Positions 1 to 6,738 of a stretch of 6,961 nt of DNA are shown piece by piece. The notes below the pieces were generated by a model. That model was not told the origin of the DNA and did not search any database. It saw only the letters and a list, made by a program, of their open reading frames with translations. Position numbers and translations under genes: made by a program. Source of the stretch: Alteromonadaceae bacterium (GTDB lineage: Bacteria > Pseudomonadota > Gammaproteobacteria > Pseudomonadales > Oleiphilaceae); contig JABXHG010000403.1 of the NCBI GenBank assembly GCA_013393545.1, positions 1 to 6,961 of the forward strand. Direction: 5' to 3'. Position 1 is the stretch's first letter. The number at the start of each line of letters is the position of its first letter.

Positions 1-299
1 CCATTCACAGAACGTTCTACAAAAGGAACAAAGAAATGTCAATGAAGAGGTGTCGGTAAATTACCGGGGAGCATTGTCAAACTCCTTGTATGCGACGGCA
101 TTATTCCCGATCGTCGTACGCGCAAGCTGCGCATCAACGATACTTTCAATAACGCCTGGAAATCTGGCAATGCCCTCCCAAGCGGTGATGGTGATCCGGG
201 AAAGCGACATTCGCTAATACAGTCGAGGAGCTAGTCAGTGATTGGTAGTTGGTGCGAGATTGCTCTTTTGCGTGGCAACCGAATGATCATAATGCACGT
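1..299. other. Left-end region with no recognised gene
   Basis: This stretch lies downstream of the LysR gene, which reads leftward. No tRNA, repeat array or insertion-sequence end is visible. A 49-codon minus-strand frame (61-210, ATG at 208-210) has no ribosome binding site and an in-frame TAG two codons before the ATG. A plus-strand frame stays open from position 2 to a TAA at 214-216 without an obvious start. Neither translation resembles a family I recognise, although either could be the remnant of a lost gene. A 10-bp palindrome, AGAACGTTCT, lies at 9-18. I see no clear rho-independent terminator for the LysR gene here. Confidence 0.4.
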
Positions 300-1196
300 C
301 TAGCTTGGGACTGCTTCCTCGCCACCAATGGCAAAATTTGGGCTACCCACAATTAAGTGGCGCATAACGGCATCGTATAGTTGGCCGCATATGGCGTTAC
401 TGCTTTTGATTGGGCTTGCTAGATTCACGTTCAAAGATGGTAGCCTTGGGAGCCCGTGCTGACTACCAAGACGTTTGAGTGTGGAAGGTATTGTCGATCT
501 GGGCAGAGCAGAAACTACGGCCCCGCTTTCCACCGCCGCCACAAGCCCCCCATAACTGTAGGTCTCGTATTCCACTCGATACTCACGTCCCGCACCTTTG
601 AGCGCACCGAGCATCACTTCTCTGTCAGGGCAGCCGTGCTCAAACAAAGCTACGGGCACCGTAGTTTGTTGCCAAGCTAACGATTTTCGGGCACATACCC
701 ATTCTAACGGTTCGACCCTGATGGGCTCTGCGTTAATGTCAGAAGGACAATGCTGTGCCAGAGCAATATCGAACTCCCCTTTTTTATAACGCTCCCAGAT
801 ACCAGTGCTAAAGCTGCAATCCAAAGTTACTTGCACGTTGGGAAACTGGCATTTCCAATGCTCAAGTAGTCCTGGTAGTAGACAACTTGCATAACAATCG
901 GTGGTGGCGAATCGAATGATTTGTCGGTCAACGGTGTTCTGCGTCAACCACAACTCAGCTTCATCGTTTGCGGTGACGACCTTTTGCGCCCTCAGGTAGA
1001 AGGCCATACCTTTTTCAGTGAGGGTGACGCCATTCGGATTCCGTTGAAGCAACGGCGCGCCAACCTGACGTTCAAGCTGCTGCACTTGCCAGCTGACCGT
1101 AGACTGGGCCAGGAAAAGTCGTTCTCCTGCCCGCGAAAAACCGCCCGTATCCGCAACATATATAAATGTACGTAGCTGATCCAAGCTCCATTTCAT
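300..1196 (-). CDS. LysR-family transcriptional regulator
   Basis: This 298-residue protein has the usual length and layout of a LysR-type regulator. A winged helix-turn-helix occupies about residues 4-62, with the family pattern LxxFxxVAxxGGFSRAGExL followed by a recognition helix around QSTVSWQVQQLE (31-42). The periplasmic-binding-like effector domain follows from about residue 90, beginning near IIRFATTDCYASCLLPGLL. Such proteins act in the cytoplasm, usually as tetramers that bind T-N11-A boxes and respond to a pathway metabolite. The start is supported by AGGAG on the minus strand (1205-1209), 8 bases before the ATG. The gene is divergent from the Rieske oxygenase, the classic arrangement in which a LysR protein activates the neighbouring operon and represses itself. 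The family call is firm. The effector is unknown, though a substrate or intermediate of the adjacent pathway is the natural guess. Confidence 0.95.
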   Translation of the reverse strand: MKWSLDQLRTFIYVADTGGFSRAGERLFLAQSTVSWQVQQLERQVGAPLLQRNPNGVTLTEKGMAFYLRAQKVVTANDEAELWLTQNTVDRQIIRFATTDCYASCLLPGLLEHWKCQFPNVQVTLDCSFSTGIWERYKKGEFDIALAQHCPSDINAEPIRVEPLEWVCARKSLAWQQTTVPVALFEHGCPDREVMLGALKGAGREYRVEYETYSYGGLVAAVESGAVVSALPRSTIPSTLKRLGSQHGLPRLPSLNVNLASPIKSSNAICGQLYDAVMRHLIVGSPNFAIGGEEAVPS

Positions 1197-1204
1197 TTTG
1201 ATAT

Positions 1205-1209
1205 CTCCT
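1205..1209 (-). promoter_or_regulatory. Ribosome binding site of the LysR gene
   Basis: AGGAG reads on the minus strand 8 bases before the ATG at 1194-1196. This good Shine-Dalgarno match fixes the LysR start. Confidence 0.7.
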
Positions 1210-1289
1210 ATGACCGGCTCGTCTCAACTGCTTGATGTGCGCATGTTGGGGGGAACGGCAATCGAATGGACAAAAAGGAACGCTGATCG

Positions 1290-1319
1290 AGTATCGAATA
1301 AGTTGATACCCCCAGACAA
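1290..1319 (-). promoter_or_regulatory. Possible LysR-gene promoter
   Basis: On the minus strand TTGTCT (1314-1319) and GATACT (1290-1295) are separated by 18 bases. Each matches 4 of 6 positions of the sigma-70 consensus. The inverted repeat at 1292-1308 overlaps the -10, which would suit autorepression by the LysR protein. The matches are weak, so this is only a candidate. Confidence 0.25.
1292..1308. promoter_or_regulatory. Putative LysR operator, TATC-N9-GATA
   Basis: A perfect inverted repeat (TATC, nine bases, GATA) lies in the 191-bp gap between the divergent LysR and Rieske genes. It contains ATC-N9-GAT, and so the T-N11-A spacing (T1294, A1306) typical of LysR-type binding sites such as those of NodD. 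It sits 96 bases from the LysR start codon and 80 bases from the chosen Rieske start. The right half overlaps TTGATA (1304-1309), a possible -35 element for the oxygenase, but no good -10 follows, as is common at promoters that need an activator. The repeat and its spacing are seen directly; its function is inferred. Confidence 0.5.
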
Positions 1320-1387
1320 GTTTTTTCGTTTCCAACTTACCTGTGTCCCTTTGTACGCTCTGCTCCACTGGTTTTGGAAACAAACAC

Positions 1388-2554
1388 ATGGACGCGACTA
1401 TGACAGCAATGACGAGTTCCCTTGGCAGCAGAAGTTTGGGCGGAGTTGCTCAAGCAGATCTCTCAAAAATGCTTCCCCCTCAATGCTATACCCAGGGCGA
1501 ATGGTTCGAACGCGAACTGCAAGCTATTCATTTTCCAGCATGGCATTTTGTCTGCTTGTCGTCTTCCATTCCTGATACCGGAAGTTTTGTCACACGTCGG
1601 TTTTTGGAGCGCAGCGTCATCGTTGTTCGCAGTGAAGACGGCACAATCAGAGCATTTCTGAACAGCTGTCGGCATCGGGCAGCTCCTTTGACAACACAAA
1701 AATGCGGGAAAAACACCCAGTTTAAATGCCCTTTTCATGAGTGGACTTATGACACATCCGGCAATTTGATAAGCGCTCCCGGTTTGGGGGGGTGCGTGAC
1801 TAGAAGTGACCTTCCAGGGCTAAAACTCAATTTGGTGAGCGTTCAATGTGAAGTCACCGCAGGCTTGGTGTTCATTAACCTGAATGCCGAGAACGAGGTC
1901 CCGCTTGACGCCTATCTCGGTAACTACATCGACAAAGTCGCCCTCCCACACCAAATCCAGAGAATGCACTGTGTTCAAGAAAAGGCTTACACACTGACGA
2001 CGAACTGGAAGCTGTACATTGAGGTAGATATGGAAACCCTCCATACGAACTTCATCCACAGTCGGTCGATTGGCAGTCAACCGGTTAGGCCGATAGAGCA
2101 CGACCGTAATTGGTTTGGTGTCTACCATAAAAATTCGCTTTCGCCAGCGCTATTCCCTGAAAAGCGCAACCTCGCCTTTTCACCACCCCGTGACATTATC
2201 GGCGAAGCCGCAGAGGGCACCCATTTCTGCGTCATTCTGCCGGGCTTCTTCATTGTAACCGCACCAGAAGTCATGTGGTGGATTCAGAAGACACCCATTT
2301 CAGCCACTCGCACTAGTGTCAATGTTGGTTACGCGTTCCATGAGGAAACTCTTGCTCGAAGCGATTTCAATGATATTGCTCCGCTCTATTTCGAACGTCT
2401 CGATCAAGTGATTCTTGAGGATGATCAGATTTGCGAGTACCAACTGGAAGGGTTGAGCAATCAAGTGCAGGGACACTACACACCGGTTGAACCGATTGCT
2501 GCTTACTTCTCAGCGCTCGTCGGGTCAAGACTGAGGGAAGCGGGGTATGAATAG
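1388..2554 (+). CDS. Rieske non-heme iron oxygenase, alpha subunit
   Basis: This 388-residue protein has both metal sites of a Rieske oxygenase alpha subunit. The 2Fe-2S ligands are C94-x-H96 (CRH) and C114-x2-H117 (CPFH). The mononuclear iron ligands are H219 and H224 (LHTNFIH), with a distal acid at D345 or D346 (LEDDQICEYQ). The residue three before H219 is E216, where naphthalene dioxygenase has the bridging Asp205. Glutamate there, together with a single catalytic subunit, recalls the CntA/GbcA/stachydrine demethylase group, which acts on quaternary amines. That grouping is inference and the substrate is unknown. The enzyme needs an electron-donor reductase, and none is encoded in the window. 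A GTG at 1343 would add 15 residues but has no Shine-Dalgarno. ATG 1388 is preceded by a weak GGA 9 bases upstream, and ATG 1400 and 1409 are alternatives. The end overlaps the MFS gene by 8 bases, indicating co-translation. Confidence 0.9.
   Translation: MDATMTAMTSSLGSRSLGGVAQADLSKMLPPQCYTQGEWFERELQAIHFPAWHFVCLSSSIPDTGSFVTRRFLERSVIVVRSEDGTIRAFLNSCRHRAAPLTTQKCGKNTQFKCPFHEWTYDTSGNLISAPGLGGCVTRSDLPGLKLNLVSVQCEVTAGLVFINLNAENEVPLDAYLGNYIDKVALPHQIQRMHCVQEKAYTLTTNWKLYIEVDMETLHTNFIHSRSIGSQPVRPIEHDRNWFGVYHKNSLSPALFPEKRNLAFSPPRDIIGEAAEGTHFCVILPGFFIVTAPEVMWWIQKTPISATRTSVNVGYAFHEETLARSDFNDIAPLYFERLDQVILEDDQICEYQLEGLSNQVQGHYTPVEPIAAYFSALVGSRLREAGYE
2533..2540 (+). promoter_or_regulatory. Ribosome binding site of the MFS gene inside the Rieske gene
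   Basis: GAGGGAAG ends 6 bases before the ATG at 2547, within the last codons of the oxygenase. With the 8-base overlap (ATGAATAG), it supports translational coupling and sets the transporter start. Confidence 0.55.
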
Positions 2555-3824
2555 CACTCGTACCGTTGCTGGGGCGCCCCTTTTGGTTCCGACGAGCTGG
2601 CTTAAATGGGGAGGTTGGTGCCTACTTGTTAGCATTTTCATCAGTGGCTTCTTTTTCCGTTTCGCGCCCGCGACATTGTCGGGGAGTATGCAGCAAGAAC
2701 TCAGTTTGACAGCCACTGCACTAGGTATTGTGGCATCAATGCACTTCTGGGTTTACACACTGATGCAGGTGCCCGCTGGCATTTTTACCGACTCGGTTGG
2801 GGTGCGAAATGGTGGGCTTATCGGGGGGACTGTAACGTCGATAGGTGCTTTGTGTTTTGGTTTTGCCCCAAATCTAGTGGTTTTGCTCGTGGGGTCAGCT
2901 CTGATGGGGCTTGGGTTATCTGCAGTTTTCGTCGCACTGATGACTTACAACGCTACTTGGTTTTCCTCAGATCGCCATTCGCTCGTCATGGGCACAACGA
3001 TGCTTCTGGCTGCACTGGGGAGTGTGATAGCACAGAGCCCGACCGCGCATCTACTGAACTGGTTCAGCTGGAGAGATATTGTTCTCTTTTTTGGTGGCCT
3101 GACGTTTTTGGCCTCCACCTGTCTTGTTGTTTTCTGTCGAGATGCCCCTAAGCGAAGACAAGAGCACTCAACGAAACCCAAGGCAATAGTACATCAATTA
3201 CTGCAGGGAAATCGGGGCGTACTGCGATCCAGCCAAGTATGGCTGCTTTTTCTTTGTGTAGCTGCCACTAATGGAACCCTGTATGCATTTCTAGGGTTGT
3301 GGGCTGCGCCACTCTTAATAGACGGTTTCGGCCTGCAACCTACACAAGCCGCACAGTACGCAACTATTGCACTTATTGTTTACGGTGTGGGCTCTTTGTT
3401 TGCAGGGTGGGCAGCTGACCGTATTGGAGCGAAGAAGCCGGTAATTGTTGCGGCAGCACTGATATCGGCGACTGTATGGGGCGTAATGGCTTTTGCTGAA
3501 TGGAGTCCTGGGTGGGGAGCAATGGTTCTGTTTGTACTGTTGGGACTCTCAGGAGGACAGGTAAGCGTGATTTTTTCGGCCACCAAGGAGGCGGTAGCCC
3601 TGCAGAACGTCGGGTTTGCAACAGCGCTTGTAAATATGGGTGCATTCTTGGCAGCAGCTTTGGTTCAATCGGGCTTTGGGATCATTCTGGATATCGTGTC
3701 TGTTGCAGAAAAAGGAACTGGCCCAAGTCTTCAGAGTTATCAATTCGCGTTGATTCTGCCCTTAATCATAAGCGGGCTAGGGGTAATAGCATCTTTGTTT
3801 CTGAGAGACCAAGCACATACATGA
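2547..3824 (+). CDS. Major facilitator superfamily transporter
   Basis: This 425-residue protein has the size and hydrophobic pattern of a 12-helix MFS carrier of the inner membrane. The first helix spans about residues 19-39 and ends in an FRFAP motif. The signature loop between helices 2 and 3 is G78-x3-D82-x2-G85-x-R87. The equivalent loop between helices 8 and 9 is GWAADRIGAKK (287-297). A polar, basic stretch near residues 199-215 marks the central cytoplasmic loop between the two halves. It resembles the organic-anion and sugar-phosphate side of the superfamily, but the sequence does not reveal the substrate or direction. Translational coupling to the Rieske oxygenase suggests that it imports that enzyme's substrate or exports its product. 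The protein appears intact, with no missing motif. Confidence 0.92.
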   Translation: MNSTRTVAGAPLLVPTSWLKWGGWCLLVSIFISGFFFRFAPATLSGSMQQELSLTATALGIVASMHFWVYTLMQVPAGIFTDSVGVRNGGLIGGTVTSIGALCFGFAPNLVVLLVGSALMGLGLSAVFVALMTYNATWFSSDRHSLVMGTTMLLAALGSVIAQSPTAHLLNWFSWRDIVLFFGGLTFLASTCLVVFCRDAPKRRQEHSTKPKAIVHQLLQGNRGVLRSSQVWLLFLCVAATNGTLYAFLGLWAAPLLIDGFGLQPTQAAQYATIALIVYGVGSLFAGWAADRIGAKKPVIVAAALISATVWGVMAFAEWSPGWGAMVLFVLLGLSGGQVSVIFSATKEAVALQNVGFATALVNMGAFLAAALVQSGFGIILDIVSVAEKGTGPSLQSYQFALILPLIISGLGVIASLFLRDQAHT

Positions 3825-4087
3825 GAGCTTCTTGGTCTTGCTCGATAACCCTTTCTACATCGGTTGGCGACGCCGTATAGCGAGCACTAAGGCAATGGAT
3901 GTATAGCTGGGTGTAATAAAGCCCTTTCAGATTTAATAAATAAAGTTATCTTAAATATAGAAAAAGCTAAATTAAGCCCCAAAATCTCGCGCTAACTCAT
4001 AGTCTTAAAGTAAAAATGCTTTTTTGAAATTGCCAAAATAATTGTAGTTTGACCCACTCAGTAATGCGTCTGAAAAGGAGATAGACC
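3825..4087 (+). promoter_or_regulatory. AT-rich intergenic leader upstream of the flavoprotein gene
   Basis: This 263-bp gap is much richer in A and T than the genes around it, most clearly from about 3915 to 4050. A candidate sigma-70 promoter is TTAATA (3933-3938), 17 bases, then TATAGA (3956-3961); each hexamer matches 4 of 6 consensus positions. A second -35-like hexamer, TTGAAA (4024-4029), has no convincing -10. The leader ends in a strong ribosome binding site, AAGGAG (4075-4080), 7 bases before the ATG. The gap suggests that the flavoprotein gene can be transcribed separately from the Rieske-MFS pair. I found no clear operator, riboswitch or intrinsic terminator. Confidence 0.4.
4075..4080 (+). 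promoter_or_regulatory. Strong ribosome binding site of the flavoprotein gene
   Basis: AAGGAG lies 7 bases before the ATG at 4088. It is the best Shine-Dalgarno match in the window and predicts efficient translation of the flavoprotein. Confidence 0.75.
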
Positions 4088-5926
4088 ATGACTCGCCACT
4101 ATCCTAATATAATCATTGGTGGAGGCCCAGCGGGCCTCAATTTAGCACTCGAGTTTAAGAAGCGGGGCATCAATTACTTATTGCTTGAAGCCAGTCCGGC
4201 TGTTGGTGGCCAGTGGGATAAATTACCTGTATGTGGCCAGCTTATTTCTCTAAACAAAAAGTTTGTGCCCGGTAAGGATCACACGTATCGAATGCGCTAT
4301 GATTGGCATACGCTAAGCACTATCAGTGCTGAAGACATTCAGAAGGACGCAATGCTCCGATTTACCGAGTGGACATCAGAGCACTGGCCCTCGGCCAAAA
4401 CGTATAAAAAGTATCTCCAATATGTTGCTGATAATATGGGGTTAATGCCCGCAATTCGCACAAACTCACCAGTGCGGCGCATATCGCGTGTATGCGATAA
4501 TGGGAGGTTTTTTGTTCAGGTGTCAGACACACTTGACTTCACTTCAGATAGAATCTTCTGCGGAACGGGTAGATCGGAATCTATTCTTCCAAACATCAAA
4601 GGGTTAAACCAAGACACATGTACGTTTTACGAAGATTTCAATCCAGAGGAAGCCAACGAGCGTTACGAAGACAAGATTGTCGTGGTGCTTGGCCGCGGCA
4701 ATTCGGCATTTGAAATTGCACATCACCTTGTAAATATAACTGCGGAAACAAGAATCGTAACTCGATCCTTGCCAAAATTTGCACGCCAAACACACAATGT
4801 ACACGATATACGTGGGCAAGTATCTGATGTCTTTGATTTAATGCAATTGAAGTCTAATAACAACATCGTCAGTGACCGGATCGTTGAGGTAAGCCGAATA
4901 TCAGGCGGAAAACATAGCGGAAGGCTTTTGGTTCGTTACGAGACACCATGCCCTCATTGGACTCCGCCTCGCTGGATGCGTCGAACAGGAATTGTTGACG
5001 AAATTATTGTCTGCTGTGGATTCAACTATACCATGACGAGTATATTTGACATGGAGAGTGTCCGTCCAGAATGCGATAAAGCAGGTAAATATTGCCTGCT
5101 TAATTCAAGATGGGAATCTATCAACGAACCCAATTTATACTTCATTGGTGCTCCGACGCGCATAAACGATCCAGACGCAGCATCCGGATTTGTTCATGGG
5201 TTCCGCTGCAACATACAGGCACTTGGTCATCTCATCGCCGAACAACAGGGCATGCCACTTGAGCCCCTATTCGTATGTACGCTACCATCAAACGAAGCTT
5301 CGAGTGGACTTACCTCCCTCGCCGAATACCTGGTCAGTATGGTCAGTACTACAATGCCATTGTTCGAGCTTTACAGTTATTTCGGTAGTATGGTTACGTT
5401 CGAATACGATGATGGCACGGGTGCTGTACATGTCAAGGTTTGGCCACCATTCCCACGCCAATATAATCGAGAGCGATGGGGTGGGATTAAAACCTACGTA
5501 GAGGTTGTGTTCGAGTACGGTTTCTCTCGCTATGGTGATGGGACGCTGCCAACACATTACTTTACGCTTCCCGCAGATCATTTTGATTCATCCAGAAGTG
5601 CTTATATCCACCCTGTTTTCCACGTCTTCCGTGACGGCGTCGAAGTGGATCAGTTCCATATGCAAGAGAGCTTGATAGGCCGGTGGGATCTCGATGACTA
5701 CGTAGATGAGGAAACCAACCCGGATCAATATAAGAATGTTGCTTTCAACGCTTTTGCGTGTGCGCTTGGGCTTAATGAGCGGCGAAGCATGCTGCCTGTG
5801 TTAGATGAATTTTTAGATGATTGCTATCCGTTAATGACCGACAAAGAGGTAGTAGAAGCGCTTAGTATACAACCGACATTGGCGTTGCTCTCGCCGGCCA
5901 GCCAAATAGGGAAGTCAAGACAATAG
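4088..5926 (+). CDS. FOXRED2-like FAD/NAD(P)-dependent oxidoreductase
   Basis: This 612-residue flavoprotein has two dinucleotide-binding folds. The FAD fold begins at once with GGGPAG (11-16), followed by acidic E34 and GGQW (40-43). The NAD(P)H fold has GRGNSAFE (202-209), as in flavin monooxygenases and N-hydroxylases. Motifs LISLNKK (52-58), RYDWHTLS (70-77) and DLMQLKS (near 250) match features I recall from FOXRED2/ERFAD, an ER flavoprotein linked to protein degradation in animals. The C-terminal 200 residues, including a YIHPVFHVF segment, also appear to follow that family, so the protein looks full length. There is no signal peptide, so it is probably cytoplasmic. Bacterial members have no role known to me. 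The fold permits NAD(P)H-driven oxygenation or hydroxylation of a small molecule, or a reductase role. Supplying electrons to the Rieske enzyme is possible but weaker, because no ferredoxin domain is seen. The start is fixed by AAGGAG. Confidence 0.85.
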   Translation: MTRHYPNIIIGGGPAGLNLALEFKKRGINYLLLEASPAVGGQWDKLPVCGQLISLNKKFVPGKDHTYRMRYDWHTLSTISAEDIQKDAMLRFTEWTSEHWPSAKTYKKYLQYVADNMGLMPAIRTNSPVRRISRVCDNGRFFVQVSDTLDFTSDRIFCGTGRSESILPNIKGLNQDTCTFYEDFNPEEANERYEDKIVVVLGRGNSAFEIAHHLVNITAETRIVTRSLPKFARQTHNVHDIRGQVSDVFDLMQLKSNNNIVSDRIVEVSRISGGKHSGRLLVRYETPCPHWTPPRWMRRTGIVDEIIVCCGFNYTMTSIFDMESVRPECDKAGKYCLLNSRWESINEPNLYFIGAPTRINDPDAASGFVHGFRCNIQALGHLIAEQQGMPLEPLFVCTLPSNEASSGLTSLAEYLVSMVSTTMPLFELYSYFGSMVTFEYDDGTGAVHVKVWPPFPRQYNRERWGGIKTYVEVVFEYGFSRYGDGTLPTHYFTLPADHFDSSRSAYIHPVFHVFRDGVEVDQFHMQESLIGRWDLDDYVDEETNPDQYKNVAFNAFACALGLNERRSMLPVLDEFLDDCYPLMTDKEVVEALSIQPTLALLSPASQIGKSRQ

Positions 5927-5929
5927 GCT

Positions 5930-5964
5930 GTTGCCCCGCTCAGAGGCACGATGAGCGGGGCAAC
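5930..5964 (+). terminator. Perfect 13-bp hairpin after the flavoprotein gene
   Basis: GTTGCCCCGCTCA (5930-5942) and TGAGCGGGGCAAC (5952-5964) form a perfect GC-rich stem with a 9-base loop, starting 4 bases after the flavoprotein stop. No T-run follows on either strand; the next bases are ACGCACATC. It may be a partial terminator, or a 3' end that protects the upstream message while letting some transcription reach the LysE gene 25 bases further on. The stem is certain; the termination role is inferred. Confidence 0.6.
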
Positions 5965-5988
5965 ACGCACATCAAAGGGAATATTTAC

Positions 5989-6660
5989 ATGCAAGATATT
6001 GGGGTATCTGTCAGTGGGATACTGGGCCTAATTATAACCAGCTCGATACTCATTGCTGTACCAGGCCCAAGCATCATGCTTTTTATTGGGCAGGTAATCA
6101 TGAAGGGTAGAAGTCATGCGTTGCGTGGCGTGATCGGCAATGCAATTGGCATGTTGAGCATTGCGATACTTCTCTCGTTTGGACTCGGCCCTCTAATATT
6201 GAAGTCCGATTTCGCTTTGTCTGCTATCAGAATGCTGGGTGCGATCGCCTTGCTGCTTATCGGCATAGGATATCTTGTAGCTTCGAAAGACGCGAGCCCG
6301 GTTGCAGCCGAACAGCCAACAAAGAGAAAATCACCGCTCACTGCTGGAGTGATAGTCGGTATAACCAACCCCAAAGCTTTCATCATGTTTGGAACCATAG
6401 TCCCCAGCTTTCTCAGCGGTAATCTTGCGAGCCCCACAAACGTCCTGCTCATGTATTCGATGATACCTATCATGTTGGGTATTGCGATCGATAGTGTCTG
6501 GGTTGTAACTGCGCACAGCGTAAGCTCCCGCCTTTTTGCTAATGTGGACAGTATTAAAATCGTAAACCGTATCGGAGGTGGCTTAATCATTCTGATGGCT
6601 CTTACCTTGGCATACGAGGCTGTTTCCGGTTTATCAGTTATCAGGCAGACGACAATATGA
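5989..6660 (+). CDS. LysE/RhtB-family amino-acid exporter
   Basis: This 223-residue, very hydrophobic protein has the usual length of a LysE/RhtB exporter. The family's PGP motif is at 25-27 near the end of the first membrane helix, followed by a helix pattern ending in HALRGVIGNAIG. The conserved NPK is at 127-129 (GITNPKAFIMFG), and the C-terminal helix has RIGGGLIILMALTLA. About six membrane segments are expected, with a polar loop at about residues 102-115. Such proteins use the proton gradient to export amino acids, homoserine lactones or amino-acid analogues across the inner membrane. AAAGGGA (5974-5980) lies 8 bases before the ATG. Its position behind the oxidoreductase suggests that the end product or a toxic intermediate is amino-acid-like and must be removed from the cell. 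The family is clear; the substrate is not. Confidence 0.92.
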   Translation: MQDIGVSVSGILGLIITSSILIAVPGPSIMLFIGQVIMKGRSHALRGVIGNAIGMLSIAILLSFGLGPLILKSDFALSAIRMLGAIALLLIGIGYLVASKDASPVAAEQPTKRKSPLTAGVIVGITNPKAFIMFGTIVPSFLSGNLASPTNVLLMYSMIPIMLGIAIDSVWVVTAHSVSSRLFANVDSIKIVNRIGGGLIILMALTLAYEAVSGLSVIRQTTI

Positions 6661-6738
6661 GCTGACCAGCCCGCAGGACATTCAGTACGGGTCTACCCGA
6701 GGGCTGTCTCCGCCTGATCCATAAACCGGCCCGCCTCC
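6661..6738. other. Short junction segment of unknown origin
   Basis: These bases separate the LysE stop from the first recognisable ABC-F sequence. An in-frame stop (TGA, 6715-6717) closes the ABC-F frame, and nothing upstream of it resembles the protein in any frame I read. One other plus-strand frame gives a short open tail ending at a TAA at 6721-6723, possibly the end of an unknown coding remnant. No convincing terminator for the LysE gene and no insertion-sequence end is visible. Confidence 0.3.

Noticed and set aside
9..18. Palindrome AGAACGTTCT
   Set aside because: It resembles a LexA-type half-site pair without the usual spacer. No gene start lies next to it, and a 10-bp palindrome alone is weak evidence.
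1343..1387. Upstream GTG start for the Rieske oxygenase
   Set aside because: No purine-rich ribosome binding site precedes the GTG, and the extra 15 residues look like untranslated leader. ATG 1388 or a later ATG is more likely.
1198..1575. 125-residue plus-strand open frame across the control region and the start of the Rieske gene
   Set aside because: It overlaps the Rieske gene in another frame, has no family motif, and covers the regulatory gap. It is a chance frame.
3806..3838. Inverted repeat AGACCAAG / CTTGGTCT around the MFS stop codon
   Set aside because: The stem is only 8 bp, with a 17-base loop and no T-run after it, and half of it is coding sequence. This is too weak to call a terminator.
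4007..4026. Short AAAG...CTTT stem followed by Ts, resembling an intrinsic terminator
   Set aside because: The stem is 4 A/T-rich pairs and would not be stable. It is expected by chance in AT-rich DNA.
6114..6590. 158-residue minus-strand open frame opposite the LysE gene
   Set aside because: It is an antisense shadow of a hydrophobic gene with clear LysE motifs on the plus strand, and its own translation shows no family features.
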